Source of the DNA: Mesodorylaimus sp. YZB2_4
Taxonomy: Eukaryota; Nematoda; Enoplea; Dorylaimida; Dorylaimidae
Reading direction: 5' to 3'
Assembly (NCBI GenBank): GCA_030248295.1
Contig: JASANH010000838.1
Coordinates: forward strand, 1 to 64,000
Length of the DNA stretch: 64,000 bases
The position numbers and the translations under genes are program-made. This document shows positions 36,415 through 47,755 of the stretch, piece by piece (positions within the stretch are counted from its first letter, which is position 1; each line of letters starts with the position of its first letter). Below the pieces are notes generated by a model. The model had not been told where the DNA came from and did not search any database. It saw only the letters and a list, made by a program, of their open reading frames with translations.

Positions 36415-37344
36415 GTCACGCCCGATTCGGATCGGATGCCATCCGTTCGGATCGGATATCCGATCCGATCCGAAAAATCACCATCCGAAAATTCGGATCG
36501 GATCATCCGATCTGAACTATCCGATCCGCCATTCTAAGCCGATGGTGTTTGCATTGACCGCGGGCAAACAACTGACTGCTGCGCAGTTTTTCTTTAACCA
36601 CTCTAGTGTAATGAATGAGATGAGATCAATACCTGCATTGGCGCATTGACGCTTCCTTTTTTCTGCTCATTTAGAGTTGCAAGTAAGGTTCTCATTATTA
36701 TCATTTGAGGCCAGAGAAAACTAATCAGCAGTGGCGGTGGCCCAAAGTCCTGAGAATTTTTGAATTCTTGCATGGTAAGGAATCCAAACTTTGAGAAAAA
36801 CACGCTAGGCTCTTTCCAAACTAGGTTTTCAGGTTTCGGGCTTTGAGTTTAAAACACTCGGGTTTCGGGCAAAAGATCTAGAAGAATTGAAATAATTCCA
36901 AGGACTTCAGGCACCATTGCTGACCGATTGGTCAGAAGCCCCCGATATTTTTCAGAGTGCTTTATTTTGAACCTGTCACAAATCACAATTTTTGGCTTTG
37001 TTGAGCTCGACCCAGCGCAAGGTTGCCTTTTCATATTTTTCAAATGTTTGAAGTCGGAAGACAAAGATATTAGAGAGGAGAGGAAAGAAGTGGAAATATC
37101 CACTTTTATTAAAAAAATTGAAGTTATGGTCACAGTCATTATCAGCTCTTAAAGTAGATCCATGATGAGAAGTGTGCTTGTGCCGGCTCTGTAATAATAG
37201 ACACTGTATGTTTATCACGGGGGAGCAACCTTTCGAAAAAAATTGAATGCGTTATTGATTTTCAAAAAGTTACACACATGTATTTCTCATGATCCGATCC
37301 GATCCGATCCGATCCGACAAACCCCCATCCGATCCGGTCGTGAC
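36415..37344. mobile_element. 930-bp transposon with GATCCG subterminal repeats and 6-bp target duplication
   Basis: CAGTAC occurs directly outside both ends (36409-36414 and 37345-37350). The termini are inverted: GTCACGCCCGATTCGGATCG on the left and CGATCCGGTCGTGAC on the right. Many CGGAT/ATCCG units crowd the first about 120 bp and the last about 60 bp (five tandem GATCC units near 37291-37316). Such subterminal arrays are typical of transposase-binding sites in hAT-like and MULE-like elements. The interior has no recognisable transposase, so it is non-autonomous. Confidence 0.85.
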
Positions 37345-37558
37345 CAGTACGGTCTGTTGTGACCGTGGGAGCAGGGGTTCACAATGCAAGCCATTTGTAC
37401 AGTAAGACTAGTAAGCTGAAAGACTACACGCAGGGTGAACATAACCCGCATGTCTTGGCCATATCACTTACACCATTCACAGAATCTGACAATCCAATGT
37501 CCTGAAACACCAATTGTGATCAAGGAAAGACAATTCACAAATCGCGCGGCACTTTTGT

Positions 37559-38334
37559 TTATTCTCCTTGATTTTGTTTGAATATCATGCCGAAAACGAC
37601 GCCGATGCCGAAGGCAGCCATGCAGAACATAGCCAGGGATATCACGAAAATGTACCAGACGTCCGGATAACGCCTACGGACGCGGTGATACATTCGTTTC
37701 ATCACACCACCTTTGACGGTCATCATGGGTTTGGTGATCAAGATGCCCACTATTTGCGCTTCGTCGTCGCCTACCGCGTCTGGACCGAATTTGATTCTGC
37801 AAAGAACTGAGCTATGAAGGGTCCTCTAAGGAGAATCCCAACATGCACTGGACTGGACTGGTGTGAGTGATGGATTGTTAGCCACTAAAAGAGCCTGACC
37901 CGACATACTTACGGAATAGCTATTTTATTCATTCGTCCATGAGGCGTTCGATTCCAAGCAGAAACGGGATCGATAGCTGGTTTCGGCGCGGTTTTGTCTT
38001 TATTCTTGTCTTTGCGTTTATCTTCGGCCACCGTTCCGAATTCCAACAACATAGCGCAGTTTTCGATTTCATTGGCGCGAGGCGAGGCGACGATCGATAG
38101 CGTTTGAGTTTGGTCAGGTTGCAGTACGCCCATGCCGCTCGGTTTGATGTGAAAATGCAACGGGCGGTTGCATTTGAGACGGAAAACCACAGGACGACGC
38201 GTAACGTTATTTAATTTTAATTGTGCCGTTTGCTGGCGGTCATAGGGACCATAAAACAGTAAAGCGCCTCCTTCCTCACCAGCCACGTTCGCATTTTCTT
38301 TCTGCCCGCTTTGCCTTTTCTGTTCTGCAGTCAT
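37559..38334 (-). CDS. tail-anchored MSP/VAP-like membrane protein
   Basis: Two exons, 38334-37913 and 37796-37559, join in phase 2 across a GT-AG intron. Total about 219 residues, stop TAA. The N-terminal two thirds form an MSP/VAP-like fold: ALLFYGPYDRQQTAQLKLNN, RRPVVFRLKCNRPLHFHIKP and GVLQPDQTQTLSIVASPR. A basic linker follows, with KDKNKDKTAPKP. A C-terminal hydrophobic helix (WYIFVISLAMFCMAAFGIGV) is followed by a short tail FKQNQGE, the layout of a tail-anchored VAP-type protein of the ER. VAPs tether the ER to other membranes by binding FFAT peptides; whether this divergent domain can do so is unknown. Start chosen at MTAEQKRQSG, just before the domain; an upstream in-frame Met also exists. 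Confidence 0.75.
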
Positions 38335-40151
38335 TGTGGACCAACTTCGAATCACCGACTTGCCGACCGCACCGCGTCTGATGTGATTAGATCATCCACC
38401 AGGTCAGTCGGCTGGGCTCTGAAACTGGCAGTGTAAGGCATGCTAATCGGAAGCATCCCTGCACACTGGGCGGACATGCGCACTACTCGCGGCGATATAT
38501 GCACAGTCAAGGCATGCACGAGTACACAGTTGATTCGCATCACAGAATACCATCTGCCAATTGTTCACGCTGTATTGTTGCTATGACCGGTCATTTCACT
38601 GTCGATATTTTATACTGGGTGTACATGCAATGGCGAACCATATCATTCTGATGATGCTCGTTGACCGGCTGCTCCGCGCATGCAATATCTGATATCGGAT
38701 ATCTATCATATGACTCTGCTCATTTACTTCAGGCTGCAGGTTTTTTACTGTAATATCTTGTTCTTTTGAAATTTTTGTTAACAAAATATTTTTAGACCAG
38801 TCGTAGCGATGCGACTATCCGCCATCAACATGTCATCTATGCAGAAAAGTGTTATATGTACAAGCTAACTTGTCCTTATCTGACCATTACTACATGTAGA
38901 GCGTAGGTAGGTATACATATTCGCGTGAGCCAGTGCCCCAGGTCGCGGCAACAACAGCGGGTGAACAGGTGGCTCGCAGCAATCTCACGTCACCTTTTCC
39001 CGACCTGATCGTAAGTGCTCGTACTCGTGTTCGTAGTTCCGTGTAGGCTTCAATGCCTAACTCTGATCGTGAGGTTGCTACTGTAACACGCGGTACCTAA
39101 TGGTGACTATGAGTCAGAGATCGATCTTACAAAGATGGGATAAAACTCACCAAGAGCACATCGATGACTGACTTTTGGTGCTTATGCCGTGGCGGTTACA
39201 GGATTGTGACTTCGTTTCCAAGGGGTAGCACGCGCACTACCAAGACCGCCTTTATATGATGTGATGTAGCTCATCATGTCATGTCATGCTTTATCCATAG
39301 CTAAGCACCATAAGGCGCACTCGAGGGCTAAGGAAGACATGATTGACGATCATTTTTTACCGGGGCGGGAGTCAAACCCTCTCCTGCAAGCTGCCCACTG
39401 TTGCGATCATATTTTTAAAATTTGATCGAAAATTGGCCCTCTGGTCGCAGCATTGTGTCACGTGGCCCGCAATCAGAGCATCTGCTTCATGTTTTAGCAG
39501 ATAAGGGCCTCACCCGGAGTGTGTATCGCATTTGCATCCTTCAGGGATGTCAGTACGTGTGCCTTTCGAGACCGAGGGCAAGTTCGAGGTTGAATGAATG
39601 GTTTGTTTGAAGCATCTGAGTGACTGGTCCTGCGCACAAACTAAGTCTTTGAGGGGGCTTTCGTGCACCACAGCAAACTTGAACGTGTGGTCCCTTAGTA
39701 CGCAATAGGAAACTGATCGCCAGTTCCCTTAAGCGATAGCCCACACGTCTATGCCGTTATTGAAGCTGCAGCCGGTCACCCTTATGCTCAGTCCATGGTC
39801 ACCTGGACACTTGAAGGGCAAAGAAAATTAGGCAAAGCGAATTATACTGCCTGAAGATTCAGTGAACATCGCTGTGGCTTGATTCAGACTTGATTCAGAC
39901 TTGATTCAGACTTGATTCAGACTTGATTCAGCATCATCAGGCCCGCACATTTGTGCTTTGCACAAACCCAGAATCTGCTGCGTGACGCCAGTTTTCGTAC
40001 GACCAGCCGATAGTTTAGTCGAAAATGCAAACAAAACTTGTTTTCTTTGCGTCTTCCCACTCCCTCCTCAAGTATATATACTTCCTGAAAGAACTCTGAT
40101 CAGCAGCTTCTCTCCTCGCATTCTTTCCGTGCTCACCCAAAGCCTTCAAAA
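38335..40151. other. intergenic, tandem repeat near 39.9 kb
   Basis: No gene recognised. A TATATATA box-like sequence lies about 75 bp upstream of the Kunitz ATG (around 40073-40080), suggesting a TATA-type promoter for that gene. Confidence 0.45.
39879..39933 (+). repeat. 11-bp tandem repeat, five units
   Basis: CTTGATTCAGA is repeated five times in direct tandem without change, followed by GCATC. Confidence 0.9.
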
Positions 40152-40915
40152 ATGTTTCGTTTCTTCTTGGCTCTAGGTTTGGCATTGGTAAGTTGGACTG
40201 GCTGCCCTGCCTCGCACTGGGTGACCATTGCGCTCTCTCTACCTTTCAGACAGTGCTGGCCACCAGCGAGCCCATGCCACCCAAGACAACTGTGCGACAA
40301 TGTCGTCTATCGCCCAATACAGGCATTTGCATGGCTTACTTCAGCAAGTGGTACTACGACGCCCACGAAGGGCGGTGCAAGCAGTTCGTGTACGGAGGCT
40401 GCATGGGCAACGACAACCGATTCGACTCAGAGGCCGAGTGCATGCAGCGATGCGGCAGCGTGCCTGGTAAGCATGGTGCTGCCGAACGGGGGTGCTGATG
40501 AAACCTGGTCATCCCTCACTAGTTATCGACTGGGACTCGTCTTCCTATCGACATCCTCCGATCAGCGTTGTGGGGTCCATCGTTTCTGGTCCTGCGTGAT
40601 GACCACAATAGTGCTCTGCTATAATGCCGTCACTTTTCAGCTTGTCCACTCGCTCCTCTGCCAATGATCTCCCGCGACTGTGCTTTGCACTCGTGCACCG
40701 ATGTCGACGGCTGTTCCACGTACTACGTCGAGTGCCCCAACGCCCAGCCGCAGCATCCGTGCCCGCCTTTCGAGAAGTTTGACAGCGTAGCAGCGGGTTG
40801 CACGCTGAGACAATACAAGGCTGCGGACGGGTGCACTTACCTCGCCCAGGACTGCACTCCCCAGTCTCCCTTTCCATCCAACGTTGTAGCCACTAGTGCT
40901 CAGGGCCACTTGTAG
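40152..40915 (+). CDS. secreted Kunitz-domain protein with Cys-rich C-terminal module
   Basis: Three exons, 40152-40187, 40250-40466 and 40641-40915, join in phase and encode about 175 residues. A signal peptide, MFRFFLALGLALTVLATS, is split by the first intron. The Kunitz domain carries all six cysteines: RQCRLSP, TGICMAYFSKWYYD, GRCKQFVYGGCMGNDNRF and AECMQRC. The P1 residue after the second Cys is Met, unlike the Lys of the inhibitor at 11422-11760. This predicts elastase- or chymotrypsin-like targets rather than trypsin. The third exon encodes a second Cys-rich module of about 70 residues with eight cysteines (CALHSCTDVDGCSTYYVEC), which I do not recognise. A remnant of a related third exon lies at 43360-43432. 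Confidence 0.85.
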
Positions 40916-41368
40916 GTTCTAGTGCACTTCTTGTTGTGACTACTGTAGCTTCAGTCGAACAGGTCCTGCTTGGCGCTACTGTGTATTGTGATTGTTTGGC
41001 GTGCGGGCGCGAATATGGAGTTGCAAGTTGGATAAATTTTGTTTCTCATGCTCTCAATTATCAAAAACCATGCCCTCTGTTCTTTCTTACAGACAATGGC
41101 TAGGCTTCACACATCTGAGCGGGATAGATACAGCATAGCATCGTGGGAAGGGAGATTGGAAGAGCTGATAGGCAAAGGCGAAACGGATTGATTACATTTA
41201 TCAGCGATCCAAATATATACAAAGCAGTTGTAGACTGGGGTGAGAGATTTAAGATCCGAGGGATCTCTGAAAAGCTCTGGAAGTGAATCATAGCCGAGAA
41301 GCTTTTGGGAACCCTTGAATTTCTAGATCGGAGGCTCCCGCATACCTTAAACTAATATGCACTTTGGC

Positions 41369-41416
41369 CGCGGCCTCAATGCTGCGGCCAAAATGCGCCG
41401 CAGCATTGAGGCCGCG
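41369..41416. repeat. perfect 20-bp palindrome with 8-base loop
   Basis: Arms 41369-41388 and 41397-41416 are exact inverted complements. One arm is the exon 3 start of the duplicated tetraspan gene; the other is its snap-back copy. Confidence 0.95.
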
Positions 41417-41870
41417 ATGTCTGGAACGTGAGTCCCGCTGGAGACACCTGTCATGTAGCCCCCGGTCGAACTTACTAATGGCTTCCCGCGGATGATGAAA
41501 TAAGTACTGACGATGGTGGACAATAGCAGTGCGATGGTCAATATGAATGCGATGTAGAGCCCTCCCATGCCGTGCTCTGTCCACACCTCGATGCCCCGGT
41601 TCACTTCAGCACTGCAATGATTCCGTTCCTTCGTCGTCCAACAACGTCCACCGAGTCCGAATGCAATCGTGGCCAGTGCGAGAGTAATCTAAAAATGATG
41701 GACCAGTAAGAATTGCCTGAGAACGTTGCGAACTTACGGCCTGCACGATTCTGAAACGAAGACGCACGTACTTGGCCATCACAGATGCACCACTGACCAT
41801 GAGTGCTGGTTGTTTCCAAGTGAGCACATTCTTGGTAAGGAATATCCCTGATTACACTGCCACACCTCTA
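41369..41870 (-). pseudogene. truncated duplicate of the tetraspan gene
   Basis: From about 41385 to 41840 the sequence is about 95% identical to 32895-33345. It covers exons 1 and 2 of the tetraspan gene with the same splice sites and starts MVSGASVMAKYVRLRFRIVQ. In exon 3 the homology stops after about 30 bp and the sequence folds back on itself. CGCGGCCTCAATGCTGCGGC at 41369-41388 is a perfect inverted copy of 41397-41416. The third and fourth helices are therefore lost. The genes lie in the same order as near 32-33 kb, next to a Kunitz 3' end. This supports segmental duplication followed by decay. A short product containing helices 1-2 could still be made. Confidence 0.85.
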
Positions 41871-42825
41871 CCTTATCCTTAGGATTAGGAGATTCCAGTC
41901 TGGACACACGATCATGGATGCACTACTTTACGAGCATGTTTTTTTACGATGCACTTTTTCAAATGTGTATGTACGTATGAATGCCAAAGCGTGATTTCAC
42001 ATGGGATCGTCTCAGTCGTAAAGCGGTAAGTCATGAATGAGATGATCAACAATGGAATTTTGCGGTTGCCCGTGAGTGCGCCTTCCAGCATTTGTAAGCC
42101 TTGTCAAACTCTAGAAGCAATTGATCCCCTAGTTTCCGTTCAGTCCATTCCAGAATCTTTACAATTCAGGACCATGATTTGGTTTTATGATCTCTGCTCC
42201 GTGTCCGTGTGAATCCCTGCAAAGCTTATGGTCACCTATAACATTACACGGACAGGCTGTCACCGCATTGACAGTCAGCTGAACACCATCCTGGGAAAAT
42301 AAAATCACTTTAGTAACTTGCCTTGATGAGTGTGCACAAGATTTCTCCTTCAGACCCTCGTTTAGGCCCCTGTTGACCGTTTGTTCGCAACGATCAACGT
42401 ACCTGGGCGGCTGGCTCTATGCGTGCTGCTATGCAGTAATCAAGGAAGAAGGCTTTCTTTGCGGGCTGATTTGTTCATTGGTATACATCTCGACATTCGA
42501 CAGTACAAGCAATTGACCAAGTCCATGATCAGACCCCTTTGAAATTCTGTTGGTAAATGTAGTGACCCTTCGACTGTGCGAGTGTGAGCAAGGCAAAGCA
42601 TCGCACACACAGCTGCCATTCTTCGTGCTCGGCAGTCACTCGCAAGAGTCGTCCCTTATGTGCGGTGCTGTCCCCTGCCCCACCCCATTAATCGGTCCAA
42701 CTCATCTGACATTTACGAGTGGGCACAGCATTAGGTCATCGAGACAACCAGTCACACGTCAACAAAGCGCACGCGAGATCAGATCACCTTAGATCATCGA
42801 TCACCAGCCGTCGCGATCGACGCGT
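41871..42825. other. intergenic, no gene recognised
   Basis: Short ORFs only; no splice-supported coding block seen. Confidence 0.4.
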
Positions 42826-43023
42826 TCACTTGCGTTGCGGTGGCAGGTAGACGCTGTCTTGCTGCGGGGGAGGCGGCGCCGGCTTCTTCTTTTCGTCCAC
42901 TTCGTATTCTTCCACGTTTTTGGTCGGTTTCGGCGCCGACTGCGGCTCGGCCTTGACGACGCCTTCTTTGGGCTTTTGAGCTTGGACGTTACTCTTCTTG
43001 GGGTCGAGGTAGACGCTGTCCAT
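42826..43023 (-). CDS. small 65-residue protein with repeated DSVYL motif
   Basis: A single-exon minus-strand ORF from ATG at 43021-43023 to TGA at 42826-42828. The protein begins MDSVYLDPKK and ends DSVYLPPQRK, so the same DSVYLxP motif caps both ends. Between them it is hydrophilic and low-complexity (Lys, Pro, Glu; a PAPPPPQQ stretch). No signal peptide or helix. The GC-rich codon third positions match those of the MSP and kinase genes here. YLDP and YLPP have the form of tyrosine-phosphorylation or adaptor-binding sites; this is inference. I recognise no family. Confidence 0.6.
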   Translation of the reverse strand: MDSVYLDPKKSNVQAQKPKEGVVKAEPQSAPKPTKNVEEYEVDEKKKPAPPPPQQDSVYLPPQRK

Positions 43024-44037
43024 GATTCCTTCTTCTCGACGACTAGACTGGCAAGACCGATGACGAGCAAAGCAGGCGACTGATCTCGACAATGACTGGG
43101 AGCAGAATGAGCTGACGAGCACGCTGCAATCAGAGCACGCTGCAATCAGAGTGCTGCATTGTCATGACGTCACTTTACATTGCTTTACGGTACATCCGTG
43201 TCTTTCACATTCAAATTTACTGCACTCGGAGTTTGTTAGAGGCCCCTCTCTCCTCTAACATTGCGCAGCAGGAAGCCCTATCTCAAGGCAGATCATGTGA
43301 TGATCTGAACTGAAACTCCATCAGCATGTCAGCGGATCGGCAATACCAAGCTTTCGAGTGCACTACCTGGTCCAGGACTGCACTCCTTAATCTTCCTTTC
43401 GAGCTGCTGCTGGGATCACTAGCACTACTATTTGCGTTAAATATCCTAAAAAAGTTTATAAAATTTTTTGGGCGAAGGATCGAGATTTGACCCTTTTCTG
43501 GCGGGCTGCGGGGCTTGTCAGTGCCATTTCTTTGGTCCGTCTAGGGCGTTCGTGTTCTTAGCGTTGCGATGTCAGTGGCTATTTTTAATGCCCAAAAGGC
43601 CCTCGTGTATCGACTTCACAGGGATGATGAGTGAGTCGCTCAATTCCAGGCGTGCAAAGCGTAGACAGCTTCATCGCGATCTCGAACTGAATCGAACCCT
43701 GACCAACCAGTTTTCCGCTTGCCAAGAAAAGCGTGGTTGACGCTATTTGCCTACACCACCTGGGCGGCTGGTTCATCTTATGTTATACCCCACCATGATA
43801 GTCCGTATGTTTGACACGCGGTCATGAGTTGCACGCACTTCATTGCTCACTCCCACTGCTACTCAAACTCCAACCTTGAAACACATTCTGCCGCCTACCG
43901 AAAAGCTTTATTCCCTTCCCAACTAAGCTGTCAGAGACGTAAACATAGCTTCTTCCTGTGGGGCCCTGATATGGCAAAATGTGCAAGGTCACCGAGCTGG
44001 AGAAGACTGGGACATTGTCCCGCATTTCTTATCACGG
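43024..44037. other. intergenic with a Kunitz-gene remnant
   Basis: No intact gene. It contains the fragment at 43360-43432 and otherwise short unsupported ORFs. Confidence 0.4.
43360..43432 (+). pseudogene. remnant of a Kunitz gene third exon
   Basis: ACCTGGTCCAGGACTGCACT and the following bases read YLVQDCTP, stop, SSFRAAAGITST. They align with the end of the Kunitz gene at 40152-40915 (YLAQDCTPQSPFPSNVVATS). The in-frame TAA and lack of other exons mark it as a decayed fragment. Confidence 0.65.
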
Positions 44038-46153
44038 TCACTTTAACTCGGCGATCATTAATGCTGGATATTCTAAATACTGTTTCCAAACATTGCTGAA
44101 TCGAGCCATCGTCGCCCCATCGATAACTCTGTGGTCGGCAGACCAGCTGACGCGAATAATATTGGCAGGGTAGACTTGCCGTTGGGCGTTGAACCTGGGC
44201 AATATCTGAAAATCTCAGCAGTTACGCATATCAGAATTGTTGCAAACACAGAACAGCATGCCTGCATCTTGCCTACAGCTCCAATAGCGACCTGCGGAGG
44301 AAATATGACGGGGTGAGCGTAAGTACCACCGATCTGAAATGGAAAAACACGAGTCCGAAAATGACGAAAACCTTTCCGTGGACTTTGCTATAAAAGTCTG
44401 GCTCACTCCTACTTACCGATCCGATATTTGACAAGGTGAATGTACCATCGGACAGATCAGCTCGAGCGATCTGAGCTTTTTTCCCAGCTTCATGGAGTCT
44501 GTTCAGATCGGCAGCGATCTCCCACAGATTCTTTTGTTCACAGTTTTTTATGTTTGGCACGACAAGACCATTCTGGGTGTCCATGGCGACACAAATGTTG
44601 TGAGCAGCCTAAATATACATGAAGCCATTCTACAGTAATCAACAGACTCACTGCATTACGCACCTTGTATGTGATGTTTTCGACATTATCGTCTACGCTG
44701 GCATTGAGCACGGGAAACTGATGCAAGGCTAAGGAAGCTGCCTGAAAAAGAAGGGCTGACATTCATGGCATGGAAATAATAGCGATAAGGACTTACTTTG
44801 ATGAAGAGAGGCATATACGACATTTTTATGCCTTTATCCTTGGCGATTTCTGCCAATTGCTGTCGTAGATCGACCAATCGATCAACGCATACCTGAAAAT
44901 GAATAATGCAAGACATTTGAGTCACAAACCAAGCTCAATTTGTCTTACCTCTTCGTTATAGCCGAAATGAGGAATTTGATTAGCAGCTGTCATTGTCTTG
45001 ACCATTGCACGAGTATAACCACGTATGGGCTCAGTTCGATCGATTCCAGGTGCCACCATGACCCTGGGCGATGGCCGAGCTGCGGCTGCTGGCGGAGTTG
45101 GTGGGGATTTCGAGGGAGGAGGCGAACGTGCTGATTCGGGAATGGCTCCAATATGGACCAGGACGTCTTCTTTTAGGACACGACCGTCCTTGCCAGTTCC
45201 TTGAACTTTTGATAAGTCGAGCTGAAAATGCCACATTGAGCGTCAGAATTAAGTAAGCTGTGGTGGGCATGAATTGTAGCAACTGGTCATGACCTCCCTA
45301 AAATCGTAACTACATACTGTACCTTGTTCTCCATGGCTATTCGACGGACAGCGGGTGTCGCCAATACTTTCCCGCATGAGACAACTTCTCTTTCCTTTTT
45401 CTCAACTGGTTTCTCAATTTCGTCCTCGCTGCTGCTACTGCTATCGGAGGCTGCAGCAGGGGAATGTGCACCTGATTCCGCTGAATCATCGACTTCAATA
45501 TCACATAATGGCTTTCCAACCCGAGCGACATCATCGATGGCGTAATGGAGTTTCTTGACGACACCTTGGTATCGACTCGTAATTGTCACGGATGCTTTAT
45601 CGCTTTGAACTTCGCACAAAGGATCGAATTCGTTCACACGATCGCCCGCTTTGACGTGCCTGCGCTGATTGAAAAATGTCACTATAGGAGAAAAACTGAG
45701 AAGTCGATTGCGAGAAGAACTTTCAACAAGCTCGCCTGCTACAGCTAACTTGGAAAAGAAATGACAACAAACTTGAAAATAAATGTCAATTCAAAATCAA
45801 AAAAGCTCATTTTTACGATTATTTTCCACCTGCTATAAAACTGCGACCCGATAAATCACAATCAGATTACAGGTTGATCGGTTCCCGCCTGGAGAAGACC
45901 AAAATTGCAAACGACTCACCATTCTTTTACTTGCACTTCCGCGATCCCTTCTCCAATATCCGACAGGTTAAACTGAACTAACTTCGCCAAAGCGGCTAAA
46001 CGTACAAACTAATTTGCTTTGCACAACTCATAAGTGTCCCTAACGTATCTTACCACATCCAAGACGAAAAGTCCGTCGAAAGCTGAGTGCAAGCGGTTGG
46101 CGACGAAAACTGCAAACGAGCAGATTTTGCATTCCGAATAGTCTTCGAGCCAT
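44038..46153 (-). CDS. DBT: branched-chain alpha-keto acid dehydrogenase E2 (lipoamide acyltransferase)
   Basis: E2 core of the mitochondrial branched-chain keto acid dehydrogenase complex; it transfers acyl groups from lipoyl-Lys to CoA. Nine exons join in phase: 46153-46054, 45995-45920, 45659-45323, 45221-44949, 44892-44797, 44741-44664, 44608-44417, 44333-44262 and 44205-44038. The N-terminus is a mitochondrial targeting sequence ([20 protein letters not shown]). The lipoyl domain has [20 protein letters not shown] and the lipoyl-Lys motif [17 protein letters not shown]. The subunit-binding domain has [14 protein letters not shown] and [14 protein letters not shown]. The acyltransferase domain has [40 protein letters not shown] and the catalytic motif [17 protein letters not shown] with its His and Asp. 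Length and order match animal DBT. The last intron uses a GC donor (GCATGC at 44261-44256). The gene is divergent from TTC36. Confidence 0.97.
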
Positions 46154-46575
46154 TTTCTGCGAAATCACAAGCTTTTCATGAGACTTGACTTGATTCAGAC
46201 TATTCAAGACTGTAGCGAATTGAAAGACTCCGTGCAGAAAGGTTTAGGCCAGACGACTACACGTGGTTCAAGCATGGCCCCAGGGCTACTACCTGCGAGT
46301 ATTTATCATCCGTTAAAAATATATAAGATCTTTAAAATACATGGCTTGCATATTATTTTCTAAACAAAAAAATTGCTTTTCATGCTATTAGTTTTGATTT
46401 GAAAAATTTTCGAAAAAATTGCTCTTTGATGAATACATTTTATTTAAGCAAGTGAGAAATAGTTTGAAAATCCTCTACCGTGTCACAAGAACGGTGGTTC
46501 AAGACGCTCCCACTCGGTTCTAATCAAGGCTTGAAATTCGAGGAAAGAAGAATAAAACCGTCGTACAAGTCCCAA
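46154..46575. promoter_or_regulatory. shared intergenic promoter region between DBT and TTC36
   Basis: The two genes are head to head with 422 bp between their ATG codons, so both promoters must lie here or overlap. No TATA box or clear motif stands out. Bidirectional regulation is inference from spacing. Confidence 0.45.
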
Positions 46576-47755
46576 ATGACCACAATTAACGATAAAGCAG
46601 TATTGAACGCCATTTTCAATCCGCTGCTACCCACTGTCCCCGGTGAAGAAGAAGAGGAAAAACGGAATGAGAATGAGGGTAAGTGGCGGCTTTGGCTAGA
46701 AGACTGTTTATAATTAGCATTGTTTAGTTGCAATGAAAAGAATTTAATTCTGAAGTTGGAGCTGTGCTGATCGAAATATGTTTGTCTCGTCAGGACGAGA
46801 TGGGCCGGTCAAGGGGGGGGTGTGTATGTTGTCAGTCTGTGAATGATGCAATCGACCTATGAACGCCTATTTTTCAAGCCTTAGCTCCCTCTTTCAGAGC
46901 CCTCCAATTTAAAATTGAATCTCGACTGTTCTGGCGCTTTTAGCTTCCATGCCATCACGTTCATGATCAGCAGGCGGTCAAGTGTACTCAAAATCAGTCA
47001 CTTGTTATAAGCTTTATCTTTAGAAGATATCTCCAACGACGAAAGACAAAAGCAAGCAAAGGAATTGGAAATCGCTGGCGTGAAAGCTGCTGAATCTGGA
47101 AAGCTGGACGAGGCGATCAACTATCTTACTGAGGCCATAGCAGTTTGTCCATATCGACCATCCTGTTATAACAATCGAGCTCAAGCTTTGCGATTGAGAC
47201 ATGACATTGAAGGTATGTGCTTCCTATTTCATAGCTAAAATCGGGTTTAAGTACCACCTTGGTAACGTTATTCCAAGATGATCTTGAATATCCAGCACAT
47301 CCAGGGTAGAGAGGGGCTCTATCTGTTGCGAGTATTTTCCTCGCTTTGTGATTTTCGTACTTTGTGTTTGTCTAGCCTTTCTTTTAAAATTTGATGCACT
47401 TCCTTTTTAGGTGCAAAAAACGATTTGAACAAAGCTATCGAATTGAGTAAATCGCATGGCAAAGCGGCATGTCAGGCATTTACACAACGAGCTCTGATAT
47501 ATCGTTTGGAAGGCAACGACGCGGCTGCCAGGGTAAGCCCCTATCTGCTACTCCCTTACTTTTTCTTCAAAGAACTGGCTTTTTTAGGATGACTTCGAGC
47601 AAGCATCTCGTTTGGGTTCTGATTTTGCAAAGACCCAACTGGTGGCCATGAATCCTTACGCGGCCATGTGTAACAAGATGCTGTCGGATGTGATGGGCCG
47701 TTTGCGACGTGGGGAACCAGAAGATCAGCAGACTGATTCACATCAAGCCGCATAA
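46576..47755 (+). CDS. TTC36: tetratricopeptide repeat protein 36 homolog
   Basis: Four exons, 46576-46678, 47024-47212, 47411-47532 and 47588-47755, join in consistent phase and give about 193 residues. The start [19 protein letters not shown] matches the TTC36 N-terminal signature. TPR helices follow: [20 protein letters not shown] with [27 protein letters not shown], and [20 protein letters not shown]. The C-terminus [20 protein letters not shown] is highly characteristic of the family. TTC36 is a small cytosolic TPR protein; in mammals it has been linked to chaperone binding and tyrosine-catabolism control, which I would not transfer without evidence. The introns are 50-350 bp. The gene is intact and divergent from DBT. 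Confidence 0.95.
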
